This document shows, in pieces, positions 1 to 9,144 of a DNA stretch of 64,000 nucleotides. The DNA is from G039954875 sp047528275 (GTDB lineage Bacteria; Bacteroidota; Bacteroidia; Flavobacteriales; Blattabacteriaceae): assembly GCA_047528275.1 (NCBI GenBank), contig CP180023.1:620001-684000 (forward strand). The letters run 5' to 3'. Position numbers and translations under genes: made by a program. Below the pieces are notes generated by a model. It had not been told where the DNA came from, did no database searches, and saw only the letters and a program-made list of their open reading frames with translations. Position 1 is the stretch's first letter; every line of letters begins with the position of its first letter.

Positions 1-81
1 AATCTAGGTTAAAAAAATAAAAGTAATTATAACTTTTAAAAAGATGAATTTGTATTTTCAAACTAATAATAGAATTAGAAC

Positions 82-459
82 ATGCCAACAAAAAAGATGA
101 AAACTGCCAAACTTGCTGGTGCATTATTGACAACTGTGTTGGCCTTTATGAAATAAGCTACAACTTCATCGTTATTTTCAACTTAGGATTTAGGATCTGC
201 TGCTAAACTCAGGACACAATTATTGGGAGAAGGAGATCTTCTCATTTCTACTATAAATACACGTTTAGAGTTGAATTGCGAACAGGAAAAATGTGGAGAA
301 GGTAAGTGTGATGGTAAGGAAGAGAAAAAATATCAAAAGTCTTTGAAGAAGAGCATTTCTTCAAGAGAGATAAAAGAAGAGGGTAAAATTAAGAAAAAAC
401 AAGACACGTCTTCTGCAGAAAAGAAGACAAAGGCTGCTAAAAAAATGATAATCATTTGA
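82..459 (+). pseudogene. YtxH-like small membrane-anchored protein, interrupted by two stops
   Basis: The ATG at 82 opens a frame with a short basic N-terminus and a small hydrophobic stretch (KLAGALLTTVLAF). The frame is stopped by TAA at 154-156 and TAG at 184-186, then stays open to 459. After the second stop, DLGSAAKLRTQLLGEG resembles the segment that follows the membrane anchor in YtxH/gas-vesicle-like proteins of Bacteroidota. The tail is very rich in Lys and Glu, as expected for the charged helix of that family. Frame is kept throughout, so the damage is two point mutations. The family assignment rests on overall architecture and one short motif. Such proteins have no well-defined biochemical role. 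It lies downstream of, and converges on, ribB. Confidence 0.5.
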
Positions 460-502
460 TCACGTGATATTTAAAATGATCCTTATTAGAAAGTACTCTT
501 TT

Positions 503-1159
503 TTATAATGACTTCTCACTTTGACTTTTCTGCAGTCTATAGGTGATCAACTCTGATATAGAGATGATTTTCATTTGAAATCTCTCAGCGATCCCTATTA
601 GGTCGGGTAAACGCGCCATTGTTCCATTCTCATTGAGGATCTCCACGATTACTCCACCAGGAACGCAGCCTGCCATCTGAGTCAATTCGACAGCTGCTTC
701 AGTATGTCCAGGACGTTCTAGAACGCCACCTTTTTTTGCTCGTAAAGGAAAGACGTGTCCAGGTTTGTTGAATGACTTTGGTCCGATCCGTTCGTCGACT
801 AAGGCTCGTATGGTCTTGGCTCGATCTGCAGCCGAAATACCTGTACTGACCCCTTGTTCTCGAAGATCTACTGATACGGTGAAGGCGGTCCCTTTAGTGG
901 TTGTACTGTTGGTGACCATCAATGGTAGACTTAATGCATCGCAACGCTTCTCAGGTAGAGGTACACAAACCAAACCTCGTCCATGAGTGATGATGAAATT
1001 GATAATCTCAGGTGTCACCTTTTCTGCTGCAACGATGAAGTCGCCTTCGTTTTCGCGTTGTTCATCATCGACGATAATGGCTATTTTTCCAGTGCGAATC
1101 TCTTTGATAACCTCTTCTATGGAATTTAATTTTATAATTGTGTCTTTCATGATCCTCAT
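503..1159 (-). CDS. ribB: 3,4-dihydroxy-2-butanone 4-phosphate synthase
   Basis: Riboflavin biosynthesis: converts ribulose 5-phosphate to 3,4-dihydroxy-2-butanone 4-phosphate plus formate, supplying the four-carbon unit for lumazine. The protein (218 aa) carries the family's acidic active-site loop DDEQRENEGDF near residues 31-41, GRGLVCVPL, TTTKGTAFTVSVD, and the phosphate-binding RPGHTEAAVEL. It contains only the RibB half. Many bacteria fuse it to GTP cyclohydrolase II (RibA), but here the chain stops about ten residues after the RibB domain and no RibA sequence follows. The start is the ATG at 1157-1159; an ATG three codons later also fits. It is the last gene of the ftsK-lolA-lptG-ribB run, 18 nt after lptG, so it is probably transcribed with it. 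Confidence 0.93.
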   Translation of the reverse strand: MRIMKDTIIKLNSIEEVIKEIRTGKIAIIVDDEQRENEGDFIVAAEKVTPEIINFIITHGRGLVCVPLPEKRCDALSLPLMVTNSTTTKGTAFTVSVDLREQGVSTGISAADRAKTIRALVDERIGPKSFNKPGHVFPLRAKKGGVLERPGHTEAAVELTQMAGCVPGGVIVEILNENGTMARLPDLIGIAERFQMKIISISELITYRLQKSQSEKSL

Positions 1160-1177
1160 TAGTATATTTTATGAATT

Positions 1178-2608
1178 TTATTTTATTTTCTTAAGTTTCC
1201 TCCAGAGTATTTTCAATATTGAATAGTGGCCTAAATGTATCACAGGGGTATCTTTCATCGTTTTATAAGTAATCCATAGGCCTATCGGCAACATGATGAT
1301 GTTAGGTAACCAGGCTCCCAACCATGGTGATATCTGTCCTTTTTCTGCTACATTTTGGCTGATGGTAAGTATGGTATAATAGATAATGAATATGATCAAT
1401 GCAATGATCACTGGTAATCCCATCCCTCCTTTTCGGATAATGGCCCCTAAGGGTGCTCCGATGAAGAACATCACGATACAAGTAATGGCAAATGAAAATT
1501 TGCGTTGTAATTCCAATTCGTATTTGGCTAGATATTTTTTTTGCTCGTTTAATTTTTCTTGGATATAGAGTATTTCTGTGAAATCTTTCAGTTGGTTTTG
1601 GGTATTTTCCAGTACATGTTTTTTGTCTATGAAAGGTAGATTATTAAAATCATTTATATTAATAGGGGTAATGTTTTTTTCTCCTTCTTTTGTTGGTGAG
1701 TGTTTAGGCGAAAAAGTTGCATAACTTTGCTTTTGAAATTTGGTATGATCCTCTCGCTTTTCTTGTTTTATCGTTTTTATCCGTTCGATAAGTTTTTGAG
1801 TATTGAGCATACTGTAATTGTCCTTGAAGTTCTCTTCTTCCAGATTTTGATCCATCAATGAGGGGATCTCAAAATATTGGATCAAGGTATCAAATTTTGT
1901 GATTTGATAAGGTTGTTTTTGTTGTTCATTGTAGTCTTGGCTGTTTCTATTTTCCGTGTAGACTGTGCCATTGAATAGTTCTAGGCGAATGTAGCGAGGA
2001 TCTTCAGCTGGTGTCAACAAACCTCTTTTGGCTAGAATAGTATTTTGGGCTTCGTAAATATTTTTGCTATGTCGAATGAATATACCTTCGAGACGGTCTT
2101 TATTTTTACCGATTTTTTTATCGATCTTCATCAGTACGTTTGGGATGCTGTGAATGAAGGTTCCAATGGTGAAGTTCAATGTTGGTTGTGTCCTTGAGAT
2201 GTTATATGCGAGGTTTTTCCCCTTTCTTTGGGCTGCTGGTACCGCATGATCGGAAAAGAAATATAATCCTATAGCCATGGCTATTGTAAGTAAAAAGAGA
2301 GGTTTCATCATTTGCCAAAGCGATATTCCAGTAGATTTCATTGCAGCTAATTCGTAGTGTTCTCCAAGTGTTCCGTAGGTCATGATAGAGGTCAGTAATA
2401 CGGCGATGGGTGTCACCAGTGGGACGAGCGAGAGTCCGAAATAAAATAATAGTTTTGAAATAGTGAAGGCATCTAGGCCCTTGCCCGTAAATTCATTGAG
2501 CTTGCTCCAAAAAAATTGTATAATGAAGATAAAAAAAAGCGTACTGAAGATCGCCAAAAAAGGGCTGATAAACAGACGGATGATATAGAGATTAAGTTTT
2601 TTAGACAT
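1178..2608 (-). CDS. lptG: LptF/LptG-family permease (YjgP/YjgQ)
   Basis: Inner-membrane subunit of the ABC exporter that extracts lipopolysaccharide (LPS) from the inner membrane and passes it to the periplasmic Lpt bridge. The 476-residue protein has the family layout: an N-terminal block of three membrane segments (about residues 10-125), a long periplasmic domain, and a C-terminal block of three segments (about 365-450). The typical LYIIRLFISPF start and the GTLGEHYELAAMKSTGIS coupling-helix region are both visible. The periplasmic insert holds a low-complexity Lys/Glu/Gln stretch (about residues 270-310). LptF and LptG cannot be separated on sequence alone. Its ATG overlaps the lolA stop by one base (TAATG), implying translational coupling. 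Retention implies the cell still makes LPS or a related glycolipid. Confidence 0.85.
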   Translation of the reverse strand: MSKKLNLYIIRLFISPFLAIFSTLFFIFIIQFFWSKLNEFTGKGLDAFTISKLLFYFGLSLVPLVTPIAVLLTSIMTYGTLGEHYELAAMKSTGISLWQMMKPLFLLTIAMAIGLYFFSDHAVPAAQRKGKNLAYNISRTQPTLNFTIGTFIHSIPNVLMKIDKKIGKNKDRLEGIFIRHSKNIYEAQNTILAKRGLLTPAEDPRYIRLELFNGTVYTENRNSQDYNEQQKQPYQITKFDTLIQYFEIPSLMDQNLEEENFKDNYSMLNTQKLIERIKTIKQEKREDHTKFQKQSYATFSPKHSPTKEGEKNITPININDFNNLPFIDKKHVLENTQNQLKDFTEILYIQEKLNEQKKYLAKYELELQRKFSFAITCIVMFFIGAPLGAIIRKGGMGLPVIIALIIFIIYYTILTISQNVAEKGQISPWLGAWLPNIIMLPIGLWITYKTMKDTPVIHLGHYSILKILWRKLKKIK

Positions 2609-3249
2609 TAATCTAAGGTAGTGATTATATGATCAGGATAATTTTTTGGATCAAATCTTAGCAAAGAGGCCTCTACCTTGGTCCAAGGGATTTGCTTACG
2701 TATCGTTATAGTAATAGTGTTGTTGTTCTTTCCTATTTCAATCACTTGATACAAGGTGTAATCGGTAGTGTTGATTCCTACTAATAAGTATTCTGCAGAT
2801 TTTTTGTCTTTCGGATCCAGTCGAATAAATTGGATGTTTTTCTTATCGATCTTTTTCAGGGTAGCTTTTGTAAGAGCATAGTTTTTGTCATAGGTAGCGA
2901 GTATTTGGATAGGGGACAGGAGATTTTCGCTATTTTTTATGTTTGATATAGTGACTTCTTTGTCTTTTTTCGAAATGGTGTAAATCTTACTCCCATCGCA
3001 GATTTGAATAATATCTATGAGTGTTAGACGGTACTTTTCTCCTGAAACGTACAAAGTACCTTCTTCAGTACCTTGAGTGTATTCTTGGGGATAATTCCAT
3101 TGATAGGTGAACTTTAAAGCGAGTTCTTTATAATTCTTGATCTTTTCGTAAGCCTTATCCAATAGTTTTTTAACGATATTCTGCTGGTTTTGAGCTGTAG
3201 AGAGGAGGCTTACGAGAAAGAAAATACATAGAAAAATGGATTTTCTCAT
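2608..3249 (-). CDS. lolA: LolA-like outer-membrane lipoprotein carrier
   Basis: Periplasmic chaperone family that carries lipoproteins from the LolCDE exporter to the outer membrane. The 213-residue protein starts with a signal peptide (MRKSIFLCIFFLVSLLSTAQ, probable cleavage after Ala-Gln near residue 20). It then shows the LolA-type beta half-barrel pattern: KLLDKAYEKIKNYKELALKF, the strand GTLYVSGEKYRLTL, and the C-terminal strand pattern typical of the Bacteroidota homologues. Sequence conservation in this family is low, so the assignment also leans on context: the ftsK-lolA-lptG order is common in Bacteroidota. It lies 37 nt after ftsK and overlaps lptG by one base, so the genes are almost certainly one operon. 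Confidence 0.82.
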   Translation of the reverse strand: MRKSIFLCIFFLVSLLSTAQNQQNIVKKLLDKAYEKIKNYKELALKFTYQWNYPQEYTQGTEEGTLYVSGEKYRLTLIDIIQICDGSKIYTISKKDKEVTISNIKNSENLLSPIQILATYDKNYALTKATLKKIDKKNIQFIRLDPKDKKSAEYLLVGINTTDYTLYQVIEIGKNNNTITITIRKQIPWTKVEASLLRFDPKNYPDHIITTLD

Positions 3250-3286
3250 ATGGTTGAAAAGTTTAAAACTTAGACTTTTTTATGGA

Positions 3287-5638
3287 TTACGGATTTAATG
3301 TTTGTTCGTCACTCATGAGTACTTGTCGGGCTTTGCTACCTTCGAAAGGACCTAGGATGCCATTATTTTCCAGCTGATCGACGATCTTCGCTGCACGATT
3401 GAATCCTATAGAAAGCTTGCGTTGCAATATGGAAGCGGATCCTTGTTGTGTGGTAATCACGATACGTGCTGCCTCTTCGAAGAGCGGGTCTCGTTCACTA
3501 GATTCTTCAGAAAATTTCAACCTGTTGTTCTGTTGCTCAGGTTGAGGAAGCTGAAACTCTTTGAAAGATGGGTCTTGCGGGATTTTTTGATAGAAATCGA
3601 TTAGCTTCTCCACATTATTTGTATCGATAAAAGGGCATTGTAAGCGGATCAGCTCGTTGCCGTTGGAGAAGAGCATATCTCCTTTTCCGATCAATTGGTC
3701 AGCACCTGCAGCGTCTAATATAGTTCTAGAGTCCACTTTAGAGCTGACCCTAAACGCGATACGTGCTGGGAAGTTTGCTTTGATTGTACCGGTAATGACG
3801 TTGACTGAAGGACGTTGTGTGGCGATGATCAGATGGATACCTATAGCACGAGCCAACTGAGCCAGACGTGCGATGTACACTTCGATTTCTCTACCGGCTG
3901 TCATAATCAGGTCGGAAAATTCGTCGATAATCAATACGATATATGGTAGGTGCTCTTGTTTGGAATGAGACCTTTCGTTGTATTCTTTGATATTCCTTAC
4001 GGAAGCCTTTTTGAGCAAATCGTACCGATGGTCCATCTCTCTGCAGAGTGAGTTGAGCGCATCCTTGGCTTGAGTCGTATCGGTGATGATAGCTTCTTCA
4101 GCATCAGGGAGCTTAGCTAGGTAATGTTTTTCGATCTTTTTATAGAGAGATAGTTCAACTTTTTTCGGATCGATCATCACAAATTTTAAGTCTTGTGGTT
4201 TCTTTTTATGAAGTAGTGCTACGATGATAGCATTCAATCCTACCGACTTACCTTGTCCGGTGGCTCCTGCCATGAGTAGGTGGGGCATTTTGGCTAGGTC
4301 TGTGACGAAAGTTTCATTAGAAATGGTTTTACCTAATACGATGGGCAATTCCATTTTTGTTTTTTGAAAACGTTGTGATGAGAGTACCGTTCGCATATAA
4401 ACGGTAGTTGGTTTGCTGTTGGGCACTTCAATCCCAATGGTACCTTTTCCTGGTATTGGGGCGATGATGCGTATACCTAGAGCAGATAGACTCAAGGCGA
4501 TATCGTCTTCGAGATTTTTGATTTTTGAGATGCGTATGCCTGCCTCAGGGATGATCTCATAGAGGGTGACACTGGGGCCTATTGTTGCTTTGATTTTTTC
4601 GATGCTTATTTTATAGTGGCCAAGTGTCTCGATAATCTTGTCTTTGTTGGCTTCTAATTCTTTTTGATTGATAGCAATCTCATGATGATGGTCTGCTGGG
4701 AGTTGCATAAGATCTGGACTGGGCATAGGGAAGGAGGATGAGACTTTCACAGGGGTATTTTCCTGTACTCTAAATTCTTGCCTATCGTATTTTTTGTTAA
4801 TATCGGCTTTAGGATTTTTAATAATCATTTCCACGAGGTGTGGCTTATCTGTGGAGGTAATTTTGCTCGGTTGAGGGCTATTTTTTCTATAGATCGGTTC
4901 GTGAGGGAGAGGAGGAACTATTTTGAGTTCGGGTTCTAATATTTTTTCCCATACAGCTGAGGCATTATTACGTTGAAGTGATGGGGTTGAGGAAGTGCTT
5001 TCGTTGCTTTGAGAGAGGGTAAATCCTTCTATTTTTGGATGATTTTGGGTGGTGGGTTGAAACGGATTGTTGGAGTTTTTTCGAGAACTTATTTCCCTCA
5101 ACTGATCTGGGGTGATCCTAAATACTATGGTACTGTAGAGTAATGCACTGGTCAAGATGCTCATGCCTACGCCTGTTTTTCCAATGAGATGGGTAAGAAA
5201 ATCATAAGTTTCAAATCCAAATATACCACTTAATACTCCATCGTTGGGAAAGGTAAAGGCCAAACTGATGGGGATCCATACTACAAAAAAAAGACTGTGG
5301 AATATGAATTTTTTGATATTAATCCATCGCCATCGGAATAAGATTTTCAGCCCAATAAAAAAAAGGAATAAAGGCAATAGAAATATACTGATTCCTATTC
5401 CATGGTGCATTAAATATTCCCCTGCCATGGCACCTACTTTACCTAAGATATTTTCGACTTTTGTCTCTTTACTAAGTAGGTCATAAGATTGACTTTGATC
5501 TTGTTTCCAGTGGATCAGAAAAGAAAGAAAACTTAGACACAACCCAATGCTACTACTGATCAACAGTAGACTAAAAATCGTTTTGATGACATTGATGTTT
5601 TTTTCTTTAGAAGATACGATTTTGGGATTTATAATCAT
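3287..5638 (-). CDS. ftsK: FtsK/SpoIIIE DNA translocase
   Basis: Septum-anchored motor that pumps chromosome termini into daughter cells and supports XerCD dimer resolution. From the ATG at 5636-5638 the product is 783 aa. Four or so membrane segments occupy the first ~190 residues. A Pro/Ser/Asn-rich linker runs to ~280. The motor domain carries Walker A GATGQGKSV near residue 460 and Walker B-type VLIIDEFSDLIMTAG. ATQRPSVNVITG and RVSSKVDSRTILD are conserved FtsK blocks. A C-terminal winged-helix gamma domain (about 705-770) recognises KOPS-type DNA sites. The linker is short compared with proteobacterial FtsK, as is normal here. A longer reading from a TTG at 5677 is unlikely because that TTG lies inside the promoter box. 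First gene of the lolA-lptG-ribB operon. Confidence 0.95.
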   Translation of the reverse strand: MIINPKIVSSKEKNINVIKTIFSLLLISSSIGLCLSFLSFLIHWKQDQSQSYDLLSKETKVENILGKVGAMAGEYLMHHGIGISIFLLPLFLFFIGLKILFRWRWINIKKFIFHSLFFVVWIPISLAFTFPNDGVLSGIFGFETYDFLTHLIGKTGVGMSILTSALLYSTIVFRITPDQLREISSRKNSNNPFQPTTQNHPKIEGFTLSQSNESTSSTPSLQRNNASAVWEKILEPELKIVPPLPHEPIYRKNSPQPSKITSTDKPHLVEMIIKNPKADINKKYDRQEFRVQENTPVKVSSSFPMPSPDLMQLPADHHHEIAINQKELEANKDKIIETLGHYKISIEKIKATIGPSVTLYEIIPEAGIRISKIKNLEDDIALSLSALGIRIIAPIPGKGTIGIEVPNSKPTTVYMRTVLSSQRFQKTKMELPIVLGKTISNETFVTDLAKMPHLLMAGATGQGKSVGLNAIIVALLHKKKPQDLKFVMIDPKKVELSLYKKIEKHYLAKLPDAEEAIITDTTQAKDALNSLCREMDHRYDLLKKASVRNIKEYNERSHSKQEHLPYIVLIIDEFSDLIMTAGREIEVYIARLAQLARAIGIHLIIATQRPSVNVITGTIKANFPARIAFRVSSKVDSRTILDAAGADQLIGKGDMLFSNGNELIRLQCPFIDTNNVEKLIDFYQKIPQDPSFKEFQLPQPEQQNNRLKFSEESSERDPLFEEAARIVITTQQGSASILQRKLSIGFNRAAKIVDQLENNGILGPFEGSKARQVLMSDEQTLNP

Positions 5639-5674
5639 GATGTTATACACTAAATCACTAAGAATGCTAGGACA

Positions 5675-5682
5675 CAAAAGTA
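5675..5682 (-). promoter_or_regulatory. Bacteroidota-type -7 box for ftsK
   Basis: On the minus strand the sequence reads TACTTTTG, matching the Bacteroidota -7 consensus TAnnTTTG, and ends 36 nt before the chosen ftsK ATG. No clear TTTG -33 element is seen at the usual 19-21 nt upstream spacing, so the call rests on the -7 match and its position. Confidence 0.4.
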
Positions 5683-5792
5683 CGAATTTGTAGAAAGTGG
5701 TTTTTACCCTGAAAAAATAAAGAGGTAGATTAACGTTTTTTTAAAAAAATATATTTTCCTGAATTTGGAGTATCATATGATAATAATTATTT

Positions 5793-6860
5793 ATGTATAG
5801 TAAGTATTTACGAATAAAATAGCTATTATTTTTTTTTTCACTTTTATTGTTTTCCAACTTAGTACAGAGAATAAACCCCGTATCAGGATCATTGCTACAG
5901 AAGGTTCCATTGTGGGGGTGAGTCAATCGAAAACCGGATCCAATTATGAAGCAGGTCAGATAGGTGTGAATTAACTCATTCAATCAGTCCTTGAGATACA
6001 ATACTTAGCAGTGATTTCGGTAGAGCAACTGATAAAGATAGGTTCTCAAGACCATGAGTGACCAGATATGGTTGCGGTTGGATTAGTATATCCAAGGATT
6101 ACTTGATAGAGATCAATACGATGGCATCATAATCAAACACGGTGTGGATACAATGGAAGAGACTGTTTAGTTTTTAAATCTTATCATTCACAGCAAGAAA
6201 CCTATAGTCTTATTGGGTATTATGGTGTCTTATAATACGTTGAGTACCGATGGACCGATAAATCTTTACAATGTTGTTGTGACTGCTTCGGCTCCCGAAT
6301 CGAAAGGGAGAGTGTGTTGGTAGCGATGAATGATGTAGTATTAGGAGCGCGTGATGTGACAAAAAATCATACCAAAGGGATCTAAACTTTCCGATCGATC
6401 AATTTTGGTTTTTTTTGAATACCTTTATAATGGGAAAATGTATTATACAAGTACTCCTCAAAGACTTCATACTTATCAATCTGAATTTGATGTTAACGAA
6501 TTAAAATTTTTCCCAAGATAAGCATAATTTACGACTATTTTAATTCTTTTGTAGCTCCTGTCAAAGCTCTGATGGATGAAAAATTTGAAAGCATTGTTCA
6601 TGCTGAAATAGGTAATGGCAATATTTATAAAAAAGTTTTTGACTATTTGATCCAGGCACAAAAAAAAAGGTATTCAAGTGGTGCCGTTCGTCTAGAGTAC
6701 CAGGTGGTGCCACTACCTTGGAGGAAGAGGTAGATGATTCTCGATATCATTTTATCGTTATTGAAACATTAAATCCCAAAAAATCCAGGATATTGTTGAT
6801 GTTGGAATTGACTAAAACCAAGGACTGAAAAGAAATAAAAGGATATTTTTATAAATATTA
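5793..6860 (+). pseudogene. Type II (periplasmic) L-asparaginase, degraded
   Basis: Residual protein sequence across the three plus frames reproduces most of an asparaginase: a signal-peptide-like start (MYSKYLRIK, stop, then a hydrophobic run), the N-terminal motif region TENKPRIRIIATEGSIVGVSQS, YDGIIIKHGVDTMEET (family HGTDTMEET), NLIIHSKKPIVLLG, and the C-terminal IVHAEIGNGNIYKKVFDYL. At least eight stops or frameshifts separate these blocks. The catalytic TGGT motif has become TEGS and HGTDT has become HGVDT, so even a repaired frame would probably be inactive. The family hydrolyses asparagine (and glutamine) in the periplasm for nitrogen. A decayed porin gene follows 35 nt downstream, so the two probably formed an uptake and use unit. 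Confidence 0.88.
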
Positions 6861-6895
6861 ATAAATATATCATTAATTTTTTTAACCATTAATCC

Positions 6896-8220
6896 ATGAA
6901 AAAAAGAGAATTTTTATATTTGTATGTTTAAATCCATGGCTATAATATCCACGCATGCTCAAACACAACAGCAAGATCTGACGTAGAGACCTTTAATGCA
7001 GAGACTCGGCCCTTATTGAGAATTGACTTTATCAAGTCAATATGTACATGAATTTCCGAACCAATTGGAATTCGTCTATTTCAAAAATCAATTATTAAGG
7101 TTCTCACTTTGCTGTAGATCAATTGTGATTGAAGATGTTGGGTAATATCAATGACTTTATCAGTTTATCGACTCAAACAATACCTCAATAGTAGCGCAGG
7201 TCCCGGATCGAATTCTATCGATGCAACTTTCCACAGCTATAGATTTTGCTTTTATATCTTATAAGTTTAGCGATCGATTGTCTGTCATCTCCAATAAATA
7301 AGGTATAGCACCTGATAATATCGATTTTGATTATAATCCTATTTATATTTATTAATATTCTAATATCCCCCAAAATATGAATGTCTTCTATACAAGAGTC
7401 AATATTGTATATAAACTGCTAAAGATCATGAGATTCAATTTCAGGTAGTAAACAATTCTAATGACAGATTGCTCGAAGTATACGGCTATGAGGAAGAAAT
7501 CAAAGAAGGAGATCCTGGGATAAGGAAGAAAAGGTATGTTTCCTTTATAAGGAAATATTTTAAAGAGCAAGAGATTGAGTCGGCCAAGATTCCTTTGAGA
7601 TATTTCTTAAACTGGAATGGTAATCTTTTTAGGGTAAGGTACAAACGCGTTGGTTTTACCCAATATTTCAAGGGAATAAAAAGAATTATTGTAAATTTTT
7701 AACCCTAGGTACTCAATTCAATTCTCGTCCTGTGACCATAGAAGTCGATTATATACGTAGTTATGAAGACCTTGATCTTGAGAAGTATGGTACAGGTTTT
7801 CAGGTGATTGACTGGAAAAAAAATAAGCTGATCGCTACTAATTTATCGTACAACATTTATTTTATCAAAGTGAAATGGTAACTTCTTTCCAAAATGGAAT
7901 CTATTCATTAAGGGCACCTATGAGACAGTCTGTTTTAAAGATGTGCCTATTGAGACGAAGGTTTTTAGAAAGTCCTATATCTATTTTGGAGGATTTGAAT
8001 ACATGCATATAAAGAATTCGGATAATATGAGGTTGTATTTGTTCTATAAGGGTAATAAGACAATCCGTACCCGATGAGAGATCTCATTACAAATACTCTA
8101 TTACATCTCTTTGAGGTTGATCTATCGTCTAAAGATGTTGTGATGTTCTGATCAATGTTTTTAAAAAGGCTACCTCGAGAGAGCAGCTTTTTCTGTCTTT
8201 GGATCTGAAGACAGGTTTAC
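6896..8220 (+). pseudogene. Outer-membrane porin (phosphate-selective porin O/P type), degraded
   Basis: The ATG at 6896 opens a signal-peptide-like start that hits a stop after eleven codons. Beta-barrel-like blocks then appear in changing frames: NVFYTRVNIVYKL and HEIQFQVVNNSNDRLLEVYG near 7.38-7.49 kb, LRYFLNWNGNLFRVRY near 7.60 kb, LGTQFNSRPVTIEVDYIRSYEDLD near 7.70-7.77 kb, and YIYFGGFEYMHIKNSDNMRLYLFYKG near 7.98-8.05 kb. Alternating hydrophobic/polar residues ending in aromatics, and the phrase pattern 'FNSRPVTIEVDYMRS', match porins of the OprO/OprP-like family in Bacteroidota. More than ten stops or frameshifts are present. Its 3' end abuts the converging accD gene. The substrate is unknown; the neighbouring asparaginase fossil suggests amino-acid use. 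Confidence 0.7.
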
Positions 8221-8228
8221 TGATTCTT

Positions 8229-9068
8229 CTAAAACATCATGCTGATGCAGTTTATGATGGTCTTTTTCAATTCAGTTCTAGAAGTGATGATATCGATGAA
8301 ACCTTGTTCTAGGAGAAATTCCGCTGTTTGAAAACCTTCTGGAAGGTCTTTACCAATAGTCTCCTTAATTACACGTGGACCGGCGAATCCAATCAATGCG
8401 CCAGGCTCGGCGATGTTGACATCGCCGAGTAGAGCGTAGGAGGCTGTTACCCCACCTGTTGTGGGATCTGTGAGTACTGAAATATAAGGGAGGCATGCTT
8501 CGGAGAGTTGAGTAAGCCTGGCTACAGTCTTTGCCATTTGCATCAAAGAAAATGATGCTTCCATCATACGTGCCCCACCAGATTTGGAGACGAGTACATA
8601 GGGCAACTTTTTTTCCAAGCAGTAGCCGATTGCCCTGGAGATTTTCTCACCGGCTACTGATCCCATCGATCCACCGATGAATGAGAAATCCATGCAAGAG
8701 ATGACTACCTCTTGAGTATCCATCTTCCCTACAGCAGTTCGGATAGCATCGTGAAGGCCAGTTTTTTTACGTGCTTCTTTGATTCGATCAGTATACTTCT
8801 TAGAGTCTGTCCACTTCAAGGGGTCTTTGCTGAGTATTTTGGTATCAAGTTCTTTAAACTTGCCGTTGTTGAAGAGTATTTCAAAGTATTCTTTGCTATT
8901 AATCCTGACGTGGTAGCCATCTTCAGGACTGACGTAGGCATTTTGTTTGAGTTCTTCGGTATCGATGATTTTCCCGCTAGGTGTCCTATACCAAAGTCCT
9001 TTGGGTAGGTCTTTGCGCTCTTCGGTTGGGGTGGTGATATTTTTCTTTTTTCTCAGAAACCAGGCCAT
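8229..9068 (-). CDS. accD: Acetyl-CoA carboxylase carboxyltransferase subunit beta
   Basis: Forms, with AccA, the carboxyltransferase that moves CO2 from biotin to acetyl-CoA, making malonyl-CoA for fatty acids. I choose the ATG at 9066-9068 (MAWFLRKKK, 279 aa), which matches the usual AccD start; an upstream TTG reading adds 16 unsupported residues. The crotonase-fold core is complete: MDFSFIGGSMGSVAGEKI, VSKSGGARMMEASFSLMQMAK, LTDPTTGGVTASYALLGD and GFAGPRVI. The N-terminal zinc ribbon is not: the four positions that are Cys in E. coli AccD are Thr29, Gly32, Ser47 and Asp50. I believe this loss is shared by Cytophagales AccD proteins, so it is probably ancestral, not decay. The gene follows fba by 76 nt without a promoter box of its own, so co-transcription is likely. 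Confidence 0.95.
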   Translation of the reverse strand: MAWFLRKKKNITTPTEERKDLPKGLWYRTPSGKIIDTEELKQNAYVSPEDGYHVRINSKEYFEILFNNGKFKELDTKILSKDPLKWTDSKKYTDRIKEARKKTGLHDAIRTAVGKMDTQEVVISCMDFSFIGGSMGSVAGEKISRAIGYCLEKKLPYVLVSKSGGARMMEASFSLMQMAKTVARLTQLSEACLPYISVLTDPTTGGVTASYALLGDVNIAEPGALIGFAGPRVIKETIGKDLPEGFQTAEFLLEQGFIDIITSRTELKKTIINCISMMF

Positions 9069-9144
9069 ATTGACACTTTGTAAAATAAAAAACCTTGCTG
9101 GGAAAATCCGAGGCAAGTTTAAAACAAAATGGTTGACTTTTAGA

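Noticed and set aside
459..475. Palindrome ATCACGTGAT and the nearby AAATGATAATCATTT as a terminator or operator
   Set aside because: Short, no U-run placed for either gene, and palindromes of this size are expected by chance in AT-rich DNA.
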